From Megachile rotundata (lineage: Eukaryota; Arthropoda; Insecta; Hymenoptera; Megachilidae): 64,000 nucleotides of DNA. Below the pieces are notes generated by a model. That model ran no database searches and was not told the DNA's origin. It worked only from the letters and a program-made list of their open reading frames with translations. This document shows positions 11,906 through 27,300 of this stretch, piece by piece; within the stretch, counting starts at the first letter, position 1, and each line of letters begins with the position of its first letter. Both the position numbers and the translations under genes were made by a program. The DNA lies in NCBI RefSeq assembly GCF_050947335.1, contig NW_027473881.1, positions 1 to 64,000 of the forward strand. Reading direction: 5' to 3'.

Positions 11906-14399
11906 AGAACGACAATTGCTATACTCATTACTCTTATTATTATCAATCTAACTCATATTATTAGCCATATTATACCTATATGATCGATAGAACGACAATT
12001 ACTATACTTTTTACTCTTATTGTTATCAATCTAACTCATATTATTAGTCATATTATGCTTATATGATCGGTAGAACGATAATTACTATACTTATTACTCC
12101 TATTATTATCAATCTAACTCATATTATTAGCCATATTATGCTTATATGATCGATAGAACTACAATTTCTATACTTATTACTCTTATTATTATCAATCTAA
12201 CTCATATTATTAGCCATATTATGCTTATATGGTCGATAGAACGAAAATTACTATACTTATTACACTCACTGTTATCAATCTAACTCATACTATTAACCAT
12301 ATTCTGCAATTATGATCGATAGAACGACAATTACTATACTTATTACTCTTATTATTATCAAAATAACTCATATTATTAGCCATATTATGCTTATATAATC
12401 GGTAGAACGATAATTACTATACTTATTACTCCTATTATTATCAATCTAACTCATATTATTCGCCATATTATGCTTATATGATCGATAGGACGACAATTAA
12501 TATACTTTTTACTCTTATTATTATCAATCTAAATCATTTTATTAACCATATTATGCAGATATGATCGATAGAACGACAATTACTATACTTATTACTCTTA
12601 CTATTATCAATCTGACTGATATTATTAGCCATATTATGCTTATATGATCGGTAGAACGATAATTACTATACCTATTACTCTTATTATTATCAATCTAACT
12701 CATATTATTAGCCACATTATGCTTGTATGATCGATAGAACTACAATTACTATACTTATTACTCTTATTATTATCAATCTATCTCATATTATTAACCATAT
12801 TATGCTGATATGATCTATAGAACGACAATTACTATACATATTACTCTTATTATTATCAATCTAACTCATATTAATAGCCATATTGTGCTTATATGATCGA
12901 TAGAACGACAATTGATATACTTATTACACTCACTATTTTCAATCTAAGTCATATTATTAGTCATATTATGCTTATATGATCGATAAAACGACAATTACTA
13001 TGCTTATTACTCTTATTATTATCAATCTAACTCATATTATTAACCATATTATGCTTATATGATCGATAGTACGACAATTACCATACTCATTACTCTTACT
13101 ATTATCAATCTAACTCATATTATTAGCCATATTATGCTTATATGATCGATAGAACGACAATTACTATACTTATTACACTCACTGTTATCAATCTAACTCA
13201 TACTATTAACTATATTATGCAAACATGATCGATAGAACGACAATTACTATACTTATTACTCTTATTATTATCGACCTAACTCATATTATTAGCCATATTA
13301 TGCTTATATGATCGATAGAACGACAATTACTATACTTATTACACTCACTGTTATCAATCTAACTCATACTATTAACTATATTATGCAAACGTGATCGATA
13401 AAACGACAATTACTATACTTATTACTCTTATTATTATCGACCTAACTCATATTATTAGCCATATTATACTTATATGACCGATAGAACGACAATTACTATA
13501 CTGATTACTCTTAGTATTATTAATCCAACTCATATTATTAGCCATATTATGCTTATATGATCGATAGGACGACAATTACTAAACTTATTACACTCACTAT
13601 TATCAATCTAACTCATATTACTAACCATGTTACGGAGATATGATCGATAGAACGACAATTACTATACTCATTACTCTTATTATTATCATTTTAACTCATA
13701 TTATTAGCCATATTGTACCTATATGATCGATAGAACGACAATTACTATACTTTTTACTCTTATTATTATCAATCTAACTCATATTATTAGTCATATTATG
13801 CTTATATAATCGGTAGAACCATAATTACTATACTTATTACTCCTATTATTATCAATCTAACTCATATTATTCGCCATATTATGCTTATATGATCGATAGA
13901 ACTACAATTACTATACCTATTACTCTTATTATTATCAATCTAACTCATATTATTAACCATATTATGCAGATATGATCGATAGAACAACAACTACTATACA
14001 CATTACTCTTATTATTATCAATCAAACTCATATTATTAGCCATATTATGCTTATGTGATCTGTAGAACGACAATTACAATACTCATAACTCTTATTATTA
14101 TCAATCTAACTCATATTATTAGCCATATTATGCATATGTGATCTGTAGAACGACAATTACTATACTTATTACTCTTATTATTATCAATCTAACTCATATT
14201 ATTAGACATACTATGCTCATATGATCGATAGAACGACAATTACTATACTTATTAGTCTTATTGTTATCAATCTAACTCATATTATTAGCCATATTATGCT
14301 TATATGATCGATAGAACGACAATTACTATACTTATTACTCTTATTATTATCAATCTAACTCATATTATTAACCATATTATGCTTATATGATCGATAGAA
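11898..14399 (+). repeat. Duplicated ~2.5 kb block, first copy
   Basis: Starts with GACAATTGCTATACTC and runs through ACTACAATTTC, ACGAAAATTAC, CTGCAATTATG, CAAAATAACTC, the TAATCGGTAG/ATTCGCC pair, CTGACTGAT, CCACATTATGCTTG, GATCTATAG and GTTACGGAG to the rare AGAACCATAATT monomer (13815). The same order recurs at 17375-19710. The offset is 5477 bp in the left part and 5311 bp in the right part, because the later copy lacks two monomers near 18.3 kb; the odd 1 bp comes from the deletion at 14955. AGAACCATAATT occurs only at 13815, 19126 and 27758, so it marks a shared origin. Confidence 0.8.
12640..13830 (+). repeat. Duplicated block flanking the B1 island, right copy of 8830-10020
   Basis: Same variant order as 8830-10020 at an offset of 3810 bp. 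It differs by a few bases, for example GCAAACGTG at about 13388 against GCAAACATG, and AGAACCATAATT against AGAACGATAATT at the end. After it the copies part: this one goes on to TTACTCCTATT, the left one to ACTCATAACTC and the B1 island. Confidence 0.8.
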
Positions 14400-14944
14400 C
14401 AACAATTACTATACTTATTAGTCTTATTATTATCAATCCAACCCATATTATTAGCCATATTATGCTTATATGATCGATAGCACGACAATTAATATACTTT
14501 TTACTCTTATTATTATCAATCTAACTCATATTATTAACCATATTATGCAGATATGATCGATAGAACGACAATTACTATACTTATTACTCTTACTATTATC
14601 AATCTGACTGATATTATAAGCCATATTATGCTTATATGATCGATAGAACAACAATTACTATACTTATTAGTCTTATTATTATCAATCCAACCCATATTAT
14701 TAGCCATATTATGCTTATATGATCGATAGCACGACAATTAATATACTTTTTACTCTTATTATTATCAATCTAAATCATATTATTAACCATATTATGCAGA
14801 TATGATCGATAGAACGACAATTACTATACTTATTACTCTTATTATTATCAATCTAACTCATATTATTAGCCATATTATGCTTATATGATCGGTAGAACGA
14901 TAATTACTATACCTATTACTATTATTATTATCAATCTAACTCAT

Positions 14945-14965
14945 ATTATTAGCCTATTATGCTTG
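14945..14965 (+). other. Single-base deletion in a monomer
   Basis: The sequence reads TTAGCCTATTATGCTTG where the variant family has TTAGCCACATTATGCTTG, so one base is missing and the monomer is 82 bp. Offsets across it confirm this: AGAACCATAATT at 13815 and 19126 are 5311 bp apart, one less than 64 x 83. Pairs lying wholly on one side are exact multiples. Confidence 0.85.
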
Positions 14966-17374
14966 TATGATCGATAGAACTACAATTACTATACTTATTA
15001 CTCTTATTATTATCAATCTAACTCATATTATTAACCATATTATGCTGATATGATCGATAGAACGACAATTACTATACTTATTACTCTTATTATTATCAAT
15101 CTAACTCATATTATTAGCCATATTGTGCTTATAAGATCGATAGAACGACAATTGATATACTTATTACACTCACTATTTTCAATCTAAGTCATATTATTAA
15201 CTATATTATGCAAACATGATCGATAGAACGACAATTACTATACTTATTACTCTTATTATTATCGACCTAACTCATATTATTAGCCATATTATACTTATAT
15301 GACCGATAGAACGACAATTACTATACTGATTACTCTTAGTATTATTAATCCAACTCATATTATTAGCCATATTATGCTTATATGATCGATAGGACGACAA
15401 TTACTAAACTTATTACACTCACTATTATCAATCTAACTCATATTACTAACCATGTTCCGGAGATATGATCGATAGAACGACAATTACTATACTCATTACT
15501 CTTATTATTATCATTTTAACTCATATTATTAGCCGTATTGTACCTATATGATCGATAGAACGACAATTACTATACTTTTTACTCTTATTATTATCAATCT
15601 AACTCATATTATTAGCCATATTATGCTTATGTGATCTGTAGAACGACAATTACTATACTTATTACTCTTATTATTATCAATCTAACTCGTATTATTAGAC
15701 ATACTATGCTCATATGATCGATAGAACGACAATTACTATACTTATTAGTCTTATTATTATCAATCTAACTCATATTATTAGCCATATTATGCTTATATGA
15801 TCGATAGAACGACAATTACTATACTTTTTACTCTTATTATTATCAATCTAACTCATATTATTAGTCATATTATGCTTATATAATCGGTAGAACGATAATT
15901 ACTATACTTATTAGTCTTATTGTTATCAATCTAACTCATATTATTAGCCATATTATGCTTATATGATCGATAGAACGACAATTACTATACTTATTACTCT
16001 TATTATTATCAATCTAACTCATATTATTAACCATATTATGCTTATATGATCGATAGAACAACAATTACTATACTTATTAGTCTTATTATTATCAATCCAA
16101 CCCATATTATTAGCCATATTATGCTTATATGATCGATAGCACGACAATTAATATACTTTTTGCTCTTATTATTATCAATCTAACTCATATTATTAACCAT
16201 ATTATGCAGATATGATCGATAGAACGACAATTACTATACTTATTACTCTTACTATTATCAATCTGACTGATATTATTAGCCATATTATGCTTATATGATC
16301 GATAGAACGACAATTGCTATACTCATTACTCTTATTATTATCAATCTAACTCATATTATTAGCCATATTATACCTATATGATCGATAGAACGACAATTAC
16401 TATACTTTTTACTCTTATTGTTATCAATCTAACTCATATTATTAGTCATATTATGCTTATATGATCGGTAGAACGATAATTACTATACTTATTACTCTTA
16501 TTATTATCAATCTAACTCATATTATTAGACATACTATGCTCATATGATCGATAGAACGACAATTACTATACTTATTAGTCTTATTATTATCAATCTAACT
16601 CATATTATTAGCCATATTATGCTTATATGATCGATAGAACGACAATTACTATACTTTTTACTCTTATTATTATCAATCTAACTCATATTATTAGTCATAT
16701 TATGCTTATATAATCGGTAGAACGATAATTACTATACTTATTACTCCTATTATTATCAATCTAACTCATATTATTAGCCATATTATGCTTATGTGATCTG
16801 TAGAACGACAATTACAATACTCATAACTCTTATTATTATCAATCTAACTCATATTATTAGCCATATTATGCTTATGTGATCTGTAGAACGACAATTACTA
16901 TACTTATTACTCTTATTATTATCAATCTAACTCATATTATTAGACATACTATGCTCATATGATCGATAGAACGACAATTACTATACTTATTAGTCTTATT
17001 GTTATCAATCTAACTCATATTATTAGCCATATTATGCTTATATGATCGATAGAACGACAATTACTATACTTATTACTCTTATTATTATCAATCTAACTCA
17101 TATTATTAACCATATTATGCTTATATGATCGATAGAACAACAATGACTATACTTATTAGTCTTATTGTTATCAATCCAACCCATATTATTAGCCATATTA
17201 TGCTTATATGATCGATAGCACGACAATTAATATACTTTTTACTCTTATTATTATCAATCTAACTCATATTATTAACCATATTATGCAGATATGATCGATA
17301 GAACGACAATTACTATACTTATTGCTCTTACTATTATCAATCTGACTGATATTATTAGCCATATTATGCTTATA

Positions 17375-19710
17375 TGATCGATAGAACGACAATTGCTATA
17401 CTCATTACTCTTATTATTATCAATCTAACTCATATTATTAGCCATATTATACCTATATGATCGATAGAACGACAATTACTATACTTTTTACTCTTATTGT
17501 TATCAATCTAACTCATATTATTAGTCATATTATGCTTATATGATCGGTAGAACGATAATTACTATACTTATTACTCCTATTATTATCAATCTAACTCATA
17601 TTATTAGCCATATTATGCTTATATGATCGATAGAACTACAATTTCTATACTTATTACTCTTATTATTATCAATCTAACTCATATTATTAGCCATATTATG
17701 CTTATATGGTCGATAGAACGAAAATTACTATACTTATTACACTCACTGTTATCAATCTAACTCATACTATTAACCATATTCTGCAATTATGATCGATAGA
17801 ACGACAATTACTATACTTATTACTCTTATTATTATCAAAATAACTCATATTATTAGCCATATTATGCTTATATAATCGGCAGAACGATAATTACTATACT
17901 TATTACTCCTATTATTATCAATCTAACTCATATTATTCGCCATATTATGCTTATATGATCGATAGGACGACAATTAATATACTTTTTACTCTTATTATTA
18001 TCAATCTAAATCATATTATTAACCATATTATGCAGATATGATCGATAGAACGACAATTACTATACTTATTACTCTTACTATTATCAATCTGACTGATATT
18101 ATTAGCCATATTATGCTTATATGATCGGTAGAACGATAATTACTATACCTATTACTCTTATTATTATCAATCTAACTCATATTATTAGCCACATTATGCT
18201 TGTATGATCGATAGAACTACAATTACTATACTTATTACTCTTATTATTATCAATCTATCTCATATTATTAACCATATTATGCTGATATGATCTATAGAAC
18301 GACAATTACTATGCTTATAACTCTTATTATTATCAATCTAACTCATATTATTAACCATATTATGCTTATATGATCGATAGTACGACAATTACCATATTCA
18401 TTACTCTTACTATTATCAATCTAACTCATATTATTAGCCATATTATGCCTATATGATCGATAGAACGCCAATTACTATACTTATTACACTCACTGTTATC
18501 AATCTAACTCATACTATTAACTATATTATGCAAACATGATCGATAGAACGACAATTACTATACTTATTACTCTTATTATTATCGACCTAACTCATATTAT
18601 TAGCCATATTATGCTTATATGATCGATAGAACGACAATTACTATACTTATTACACTCACTGTTATCAATCTAACTCATACTATTAACTATATTATGCAAA
18701 CATGATCGATAAAACGACAATTACTATACTTATTACTCTTATTATTATCGACCTAACTCATATTATTAGCCATATTATACTTATATGACCGATAGAACGA
18801 CAATTACTATACTGATTACTCTTAGTATTATTAATCCAACTCATATTATTAGCCATATTATGCTTATATGATCGATAGGACGACAATTACTAAACTTATT
18901 ACACTCACTATTATCAATCTAACTCATATTACTAACCATGTTACGGAGATATGATCGATAGAACGACAATTACTATACTCATTACTCTTATTATTATCAT
19001 TTTAACTCATATTATTAGCCATATTGTACCTATATGATCGATAGAACGACAATTACTATACTTTTTACTCTTATTATTATCAATCTAACTCATATTATTA
19101 GTCATATTATGCTTATATAATCGGTAGAACCATAATTACTATACTTATTACTCCTATTATTATCAATCTAACTCATATTATTCGCCATATTATGCTTATA
19201 TGATCGATAGAACTACAATTACTATACCTATTACTCTTATTATTATCAATCTAACTCATATTATTAACCATATTATGCAGATATGATCGATAGAACAACA
19301 ACTACTATACACATTACTCTTATTATTATCAATCAAACTCATATTATTAGCCATATTATGCTTATGTGATCTGTAGAACGACAATTACAATACTCATAAC
19401 TCTTATTATTATCAATCTAACTCATATTATTAGCCATATTATGCTTATGTGATCTGTAGAACGACAATTACTATACTTATTACTCTTATTATTATCAATC
19501 TAACTCATATTATTAGACATACTATGCTCATATGATCGATAGAACGACAATTACTATACTTATTAGTCTTATTGTTATCAATCTAACTCATATTATTAGC
19601 CATATTATGCTTATATGATCGATAGAACGACAATTACTATACTTATTACTCTTATTATTATCAATCTAACTCATATTATTAACCATATTATGCTTATATG
19701 ATCGATAGAA
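17375..19710 (+). repeat. Duplicated ~2.5 kb block, second copy of 11898-14399
   Basis: Same series of variants as 11898-14399 but two monomers shorter: the GACAATTGATATAC and GATCGATAAAACG monomers are missing near 18.3 kb. It shares the rare AGAACCATAATT monomer (19126). A third version lies at about 26007-27842, offset 8632 bp, with AGAACCATAATT at 27758. Confidence 0.8.
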
Positions 19711-19866
19711 CGACAATTGCTATACTCATTACTCTTATTATTATCAATCTAACTCATATTATTAGCCATATTATACCTATATGATCGATAGAACGACAAT
19801 TACTATACTTTTTACTCTTATTGTTATCAATCTAACTCATATTATTAGTCATATTATGCTTATATG

Positions 19867-21890
19867 ATCGGTAGAACGATAATTACTGTACTTATTACTC
19901 CTATTATTATCAATCTAACTCATATTATTAGCCATATTATGCTTATATGATCGATAGAACTACAATTTCTATACTTATTACTCTTATTATTATCAATCTA
20001 ACTCATATTATTAGCCATATTATGCTTATATGGTCGATAGAACGAAAATTACTATACTTATTACACTCACTGTTATCAATCTAACTCATACTATTAACCA
20101 TATTCTGCAATTATGATCGATAGAACGACAATTACTATACTTATTACTCTTATTATTATCAAAATAACTCATATTATTAGCCATATTATGCTTATATAAT
20201 CGGTAGAACGATAATTACTATACTTATTACTCCTATTATTATCAATCTAACTCATATTATTCGCCATATTATGCTTATATGATCGATAGAACGACAATTA
20301 ATATACTTTTTACTCTTATTATTATCAATCTAAATCATATTATTAACCATATTATGCAGATATGATCGATAGAACGACAATTACTATACTTATTACTCTT
20401 ATTATTATCAATCTAACTCATATTATTAGCCATATTATGCTTATATGATCGGTAGAACGATAATTACTATACCTATTACTCTTATTATTATCAATCTAAC
20501 TCATATTATTAGCCACATTATGCTTGTATGATCGATAGAACTACAATTACTATACTTATTACTCTTACTATTATCAATCTAACTCATATTATTAACCATA
20601 TTATGCTGATATGATCGGTAGAACGATAATTACTATACTTATTACTCCTATTATTATCAATCTAACTCATATTATTAGCCATATTATGCTTATATGATCG
20701 ATAGAACTACAATTTCTATACTTATTACTCTTATTATTATCAATCTAACTCATATTATTAGCCATATTATGCTTATATGGTCGATAGAACGAAAATTACT
20801 ATACTTATTACACTCACTGTTATCAATCTAACTCATACTATTAACCATATTCTGCAATTATGATCGATAGAACGACAATTACTATACATATTACTCTCAT
20901 TATTATCAAAATAACTCATATTATTAGCCATATTATGCTTATATAATCGGTAGAACGATAATTACTATACTTATTACTCCTATTATTATCAATCTAACTC
21001 ATATTATTCGCCATATTATGCTTATATGATCGATAGAACGACAATTAATATACTTTTTACTCTTATTATTATCAATCTAAATCATATTATTAACCATATT
21101 ATGCAGATATGATCGATAGAACGACAATTACTATACTTATTACTCTTACTATTATCAATCTATCTCATATTATTAACCATATTATGCTGATATGATCTAT
21201 AGAACGACAATTACTATACATATTACTCTTATTATTATTAATCTAACTCATATTATTAGCCATATTGTGCTTATATGATCGATAGAACGACAATTGATAT
21301 ACTTATTACACTCACTATTTTCAATCTAAGTCATATTATTAGTCATATTATGCTTATATGATCGATAAAACGACAATTACTATGCTTATTACTCTTATTA
21401 TTATCAATCTAACTCATACTATTAACTATATTATGCAAACATGATCGATAGAACGACAATTACTATACTTATTACTCTTATTATTATCGACCTAACTCAT
21501 ATTATTAGCCATATTATGCTTATATGATCGATAGAACGACAATTACTATACTTATTACACTCACTGTTATCAATCTAACTCATACTATTAACTATATTAT
21601 GCAAACATGATCGATAAAACGACAATTACTATACTTATTACTCTTATTATTATCGACCTAACTCATATTATTAGCCATATTATACTTATATGACCGATAG
21701 AACGACAATTACTATACTGATTACTCTTATTATTATCAATCTAACTCATATTATTAACCATATTATGCAGATATGATCGATAGAACAACAACTACTATAC
21801 ACATTACTCTTATTATTATCAATCAAACTCATATTATTAGCCATATTATGCTTATGTGATCTGTAGAACGACAATTACTATACTTATTAC
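19867..21890 (+). repeat. Duplicated block, left copy (offset 2407 bp, 29 monomers)
   Basis: About 24 monomers recur at 22274-24297. The rare monomer ATACATATTACTCTCATT (about 20884 and 23291) and TGCTGATATGATCGG (20604 and 23011) both give exactly 2407 = 29 x 83. CTTACTATT next to CTACAATTAC (about 20566) is shared as well. The copies part after ACAATTACTATACTTATTAC, where this one has TCCTATT and the other TCTTATT. Confidence 0.82.
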
Positions 21891-22263
21891 TCCTATTATT
21901 ATCAATCTAACTCATATTATTCGCCATATTATGCTTATATGATCGATAGAACGACAATTAATATACTTTTTACTCTTATTATTATCAATCTAAATCATAT
22001 TATTAACCATATTATGCAGATATGATCGATAGAACGACAATTACTATACTTATTACTCTTATTATTATCAATCTAACTCATATTATTAGCCATATTATGC
22101 TTATATGATCGGTAGAACGATAATTACTATACCTATTACTCTTATTATTATCAATCTAACTCATATTATTAGCCACATTATGCTTGTATGATCGATAGAA
22201 CTACAATTACTATACTTATTACTCTTATTATTATCAATCTAACTCATATTATTAACCATATTA

Positions 22264-23757
22264 TGCTGATATGATCGGTAGAACGATAATTACTATACTT
22301 ATTACTCCTATTATTATCAATCTAACTCATATTATTAGCCATATTATGCTTATATGATCGATAGAACTACAATTTCTATACTTATTACTCTTATTATTAT
22401 CAATCTAACTCATATTATTAGCCATATTATGCTTATATGGTCGATAGAACGAAAATTACTATACTTATTACACTCACTGTTATCAATCTAACTCATACTA
22501 TTAACCATATTCTGCAATTATGATCGATAGAACGACAATTACTATACTTATTACTCTTATTATTATCAAAATAACTCATATTATTAGCCATATTATGCTT
22601 ATATAATCGGTAGAACGATAATTACTATACTTATTACTCCTATTATTATCAATCTAACTCATATTATTCGCCATATTATGCTTATATGATCGATAGAACG
22701 ACAATTAATATACTTTTTACTCTTATTATTATCAATCTAAATCATATTATTAACCATATTATGCAGATATGATCGATAGAACGACAATTACTATACTTAT
22801 TACTCTTATTATTATCAATCTAACTCATATTATTAGCCATATTATGCTTATATGATCGGTAGAACGATAATTACTATACCTATTACTCTTATTATTATCA
22901 ATCTAACTCATATTATTAGCCACATTATGCTTGTATGATCGATAGAACTACAATTACTATACTTATTACTCTTACTATTATCAATCTAACTCATATTATT
23001 AACCATATTATGCTGATATGATCGGTAGAACGATAATTACTATACTTATTACTCCTATTATTATCAATCTAACTCATATTATTAGCCATATTATGCTTAT
23101 ATGATCGATAGAACTACAATTTCTATACTTATTACTCTTATTATTATCAATCTAACTCATATTATTAGCCATATTATGCTTATATGGTCGATAGAACGAA
23201 AATTACTATACTTATTACACTCACTGTTATCAATCTAACTCATACTATTAACCATATTCTGCAATTATGATCGATAGAACGACAATTACTATACATATTA
23301 CTCTCATTATTATCAAAATAACTCATATTATTAGCCATATTATGCTTATATAATCGGTAGAACGATAATTACTATACTTATTACTCCTATTATTATCAAT
23401 CTAACTCATATTATTCGCCATATTATGCTTATATGATCGATAGAACGACAATTAATATACTTTTTACTCTTATTATTATCAATCTAAATCATATTATTAA
23501 CCATATTATGCAGATATGATCGATAGAACGACAATTACTATACTTATTACTCTTACTATTATCAATCTATCTCATATTATTAACCATATTATGCTGATAT
23601 GATCTATAGAACGACAATTACTATACATATTACTCTTATTATTATTAATCTAACTCATATTATTAGCCATATTGTGCTTATATGATCGATAGAACGACAA
23701 TTGATATACTTATTACACTCACTATTTTCAATCTAAGTCATATTATTAGTCATATTA
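22264..23757 (+). repeat. Nine-monomer HOR of family A (747 bp)
   Basis: TGCTGATATGATCGGTAG starts at 22264 and again at 23011, 747 = 9 x 83 apart. Between them lie, in order, monomers with TTACTCCTATT, CTACAATTTCTAT, GGTCGATAGAACGAAAATT, CTGCAATTATG, CAAAATAACTC, TAATCGGTAG, ATTCGCC, AATTAATATAC/AAATCATATT, GCAGATATG and CCACATTATGCTTG. The second unit follows the same order for about seven monomers, then goes into TATCTCATATT. The earlier TGCTGATATGATCGG at 20604 is 1660 bp (20 monomers) upstream. Confidence 0.8.
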
Positions 23758-24297
23758 TGCTTATATGATCGATAAAACGACAATTACTATGCTTATTACT
23801 CTTATTATTATCAATCTAACTCATACTATTAACTATATTATGCAAACATGATCGATAGAACGACAATTACTATACTTATTACTCTTATTATTATCGACCT
23901 AACTCATATTATTAGCCATATTATGCTTATATGATCGATAGAACGACAATTACTATACTTATTACACTCACTGTTATCAATCTAACTCATACTATTAACT
24001 ATATTATGCAAACATGATCGATAAAACGACAATTACTATACTTATTACTCTTATTATTATCGACCTAACTCATATTATTAGCCATATTATACTTATATGA
24101 CCGATAGAACGACAATTACTATACTGATTACTCTTATTATTATCAATCTAACTCATATTATTAACCATATTATGCAGATATGATCGATAGAACAACAACT
24201 ACTATACACATTACTCTTATTATTATCAATCAAACTCATATTATTAGCCATATTATGCTTATGTGATCTGTAGAACGACAATTACTATACTTATTAC
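22274..24297 (+). repeat. Duplicated block, right copy of 19867-21890
   Basis: Copy of 19867-21890 at an offset of 2407 bp. The only clear difference seen at the left end is AATTACTATAC here against AATTACTGTAC at 19885. It runs through the TATCTCATATT, TATTATTAATC, GACAATTGATATAC and TAACTATATTATGCAAACATG monomers to AACAACAACTACTATACAC and GTGATCTGTAG. Confidence 0.82.
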
Positions 24298-24363
24298 TCT
24301 TATTATTATCAATCTAACTCATATTATTAGACATACTATGCTCATATGATCGATAGAACGACA

Positions 24364-27300
24364 ATTACTATACTTATTAGTCTTATTGTTATCAATCTAA
24401 CTCATATTATTAGCCATATTATGCTTATATGATCGATAGAACGACAATTACTATACTTATTACTCTTATTATTATCAATCTAACTCATATTATTAACCAT
24501 ATTATGCTTATATGATCGATAGAACAACAATTACTATACTTATTAGTCTTATTATTATCAATCCAACCCATATTATTAGCCATATTATGCTTATATGATC
24601 GATAGCACGACAATTAATATACTTTTTGCTCTTATTATTATCAATCTAACTCATATTATTAACCATATTATGCAGATATGATCGATAGAACGACAATTAC
24701 TATACTTATTACTCTTACTATTATCAATCTGACTGATATTATTAGCCATATTATGCTTATATGATCGATAGAACGACAATTGCTATACTCATTACTCTTA
24801 TTATTATCAATCTAACTCATATTATTAGCCATATTATACCTATATGATCGATAGAACGACAATTACTATACTTTTTACTCTTATTGTTATCAATCTAACT
24901 CATATTATTAGTCATATTATGCTTATATGATCGGTAGAACGATAATTACTATACTTATTACTCTTATTATTATCAATCTAACTCATATTATTAGACATAC
25001 TATGCTCATATGATCGATAGAACGACAATTACTATACTTATTAGTCTTATTATTATCAATCTAACTCATATTATTAGCCATATTATGCTTATATGATCGA
25101 TAGAACGACAATTACTATACTTTTTACTCTTATTATTATCAATCTAACTCATATTATTAGTCATATTATGCTTATATAATCGGTAGAACGATAATGACTA
25201 TACTTATTACTCCTATTATTATCAATCTAACTCATATTATTCGCCATATTATGCTTATATGATCGATAGAACTACAATTACTATACCTATTACTCTTATT
25301 ATTATCAATCTAACTCATATTATTAACCATATTATGGAGATATGATCGATAGAACAACAACTACTATACACATTACTCTTATTATTATCAATCAAACTCA
25401 TATTATTAGCCATATTATGCTTATGTGATCTGTAGAACGACAATTACAATACTCATAACTCTTATTATTATCAATCTAACTCATATTATTAGCCATATTA
25501 TGCTTATGTGATCTGTAGAACGACAATTACTATACTTATTACTCTTATTATTATCAATCTAACTCATATTATTAGACATACTATGCTCATATGATCGATA
25601 GAACGACAATTACTATACTTATTAGTCTTATTGTTATCAATCTAACTCATATTATTAGCCATATTATGCTTATATGATCGATAGAACGACAATTACTATA
25701 CTTATTACTCTTATTATTATCAATCTAACTCATATTATTAACCATATTATGCTTATATGATCGATAGAACAACAATTACTATACTTATTAGTCTTATTAT
25801 TATCAATCCAACCCATATTATTAGCCATATTATGCTTATATGATCGATAGCACGACAATTAATATACTTTTTACTCTTATTATTATCAATCTAACTCATA
25901 TTATTAACCATATTATGCAGATATGATCGATAGAACGACAATTACTATACTTATTGCTCTTACTATTATCAATCTGACTGATATTATTAGCCATATTATG
26001 CTTATATGATCGATAGAACGACAATTGCTATACTCATTACTCTTATTATTATCAATCTAACTCATATTATTAGCCATATTATACCTATATGATCGATAGA
26101 ACGACAATTACTATACTTTTTACTCTTATTGTTATCAATCTAACTCATATTATTAGTCATATTATGCTTATATGATCGGTAGAACGATAATTACTATACT
26201 TATTACTCCTATTATTATCAATCTAACTCATATTATTAGCCATATTATGCTTATATGATCGATAGAACTACAATTTCTATACTTATTACTCTTATTATTA
26301 TCAATCTAACTCATATTATTAGCCATATTATGCTTATATGGTCGATAGAACGAAAATTACTATACTTATTACACTCACTGTTATCAATCTAACTCATACT
26401 ATTAACCATATTCTGCAATTATGATCGATAGAACGACAATTACTATACTTATTACTCTTATTATTATCAAAATAACTCATATTATTAGCCATATTATGCT
26501 TATATAATCGGTAGAACGATAATTACTATACTTATTACTCCTATTATTATCAATCTAACTCATATTATTCGCCATATTATGCTTATATGATCGATAGGAC
26601 GACAATTAATATACTTTTTACTCTTATTATTATCAATCTAAATCATATTATTAACCATATTATGCAGATATGATCGATAGAACGACAATTACTATACTTA
26701 TTACTCTTACTATTATCAATCTGACTGATATTATTAGCCATATTATGCTTATATGATCGGTAGAACGATAATTACTATACCTATTACTCTTATTATTATC
26801 AATCTAACTCATATTATTAGCCACATTATGCTTGTATGATCGATAGAACTACAATTACTATACTTATTACTCTTATTATTATCAATCTATCTCATATTAT
26901 TAACCATATTATGCTGATATGATCTATAGAACGACAATTACTATGCTTATTACTCTTATTATTATCAATCTAACTCATATTATTAACCATATTATGCTTA
27001 TATGATCGATAGTACGACAATTACCATACTCATTACTCTTACTATTATCAATCTAACTCATATTATTAGCCATATTATGCTTATATGATCGATAGAACGA
27101 CAATTACTATACTTATTACACTCACTGTTATCAATCTAACTCATACTATTAACTATATTATGCAAACATGATCGATAGAACGACAATTACTATACTTATT
27201 ACTCTTATTATTATCGACCTAACTCATATTATTAGCCATATTATGCTTATATGATCGATAGAACGACAATTACTATACTTATTACACTCACTGTTATCAA

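Larger units (their letters stand above)
15898..24120 (+). repeat. Large duplicated segment, first copy (~8.2 kb)
   Basis: Variant order here is repeated in 24364-30760 with stepwise changes of offset. TTAGTCTTATTGTTATC is at 15911 and 24377 (8466 bp, 102 monomers). ATTGCTCTTACTATT is at 17321 and 25953 (8632 bp, 104 monomers). AATTACTGTAC is near 19885 and 28019 (8134 bp, 98 monomers). ATACATATTACTCTC is near 23291 and 29765 (6474 bp, 78 monomers). Each step is a whole number of monomers, so the copies differ by in-register gain or loss. Rare markers such as TTTTTGCTC (16161, 24627) occur only in matching places. Confidence 0.8.

Noticed and set aside
14143..14150. GCATATG near 14.14 kb as a further short monomer in family A
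   Set aside because: This is GCATATGTGATCTG, a substitution in the GCTTATGTGATCTG variant; the monomer is full length, and offsets across it are exact multiples of 83.
14543..14737. Minus-strand open frame of 64 codons
   Set aside because: It is a chance stop-free path through A-type monomers. Equivalent positions in the parallel copies near 16.2, 17.3 and 24.7 kb are not open to the same length, so it is not maintained.
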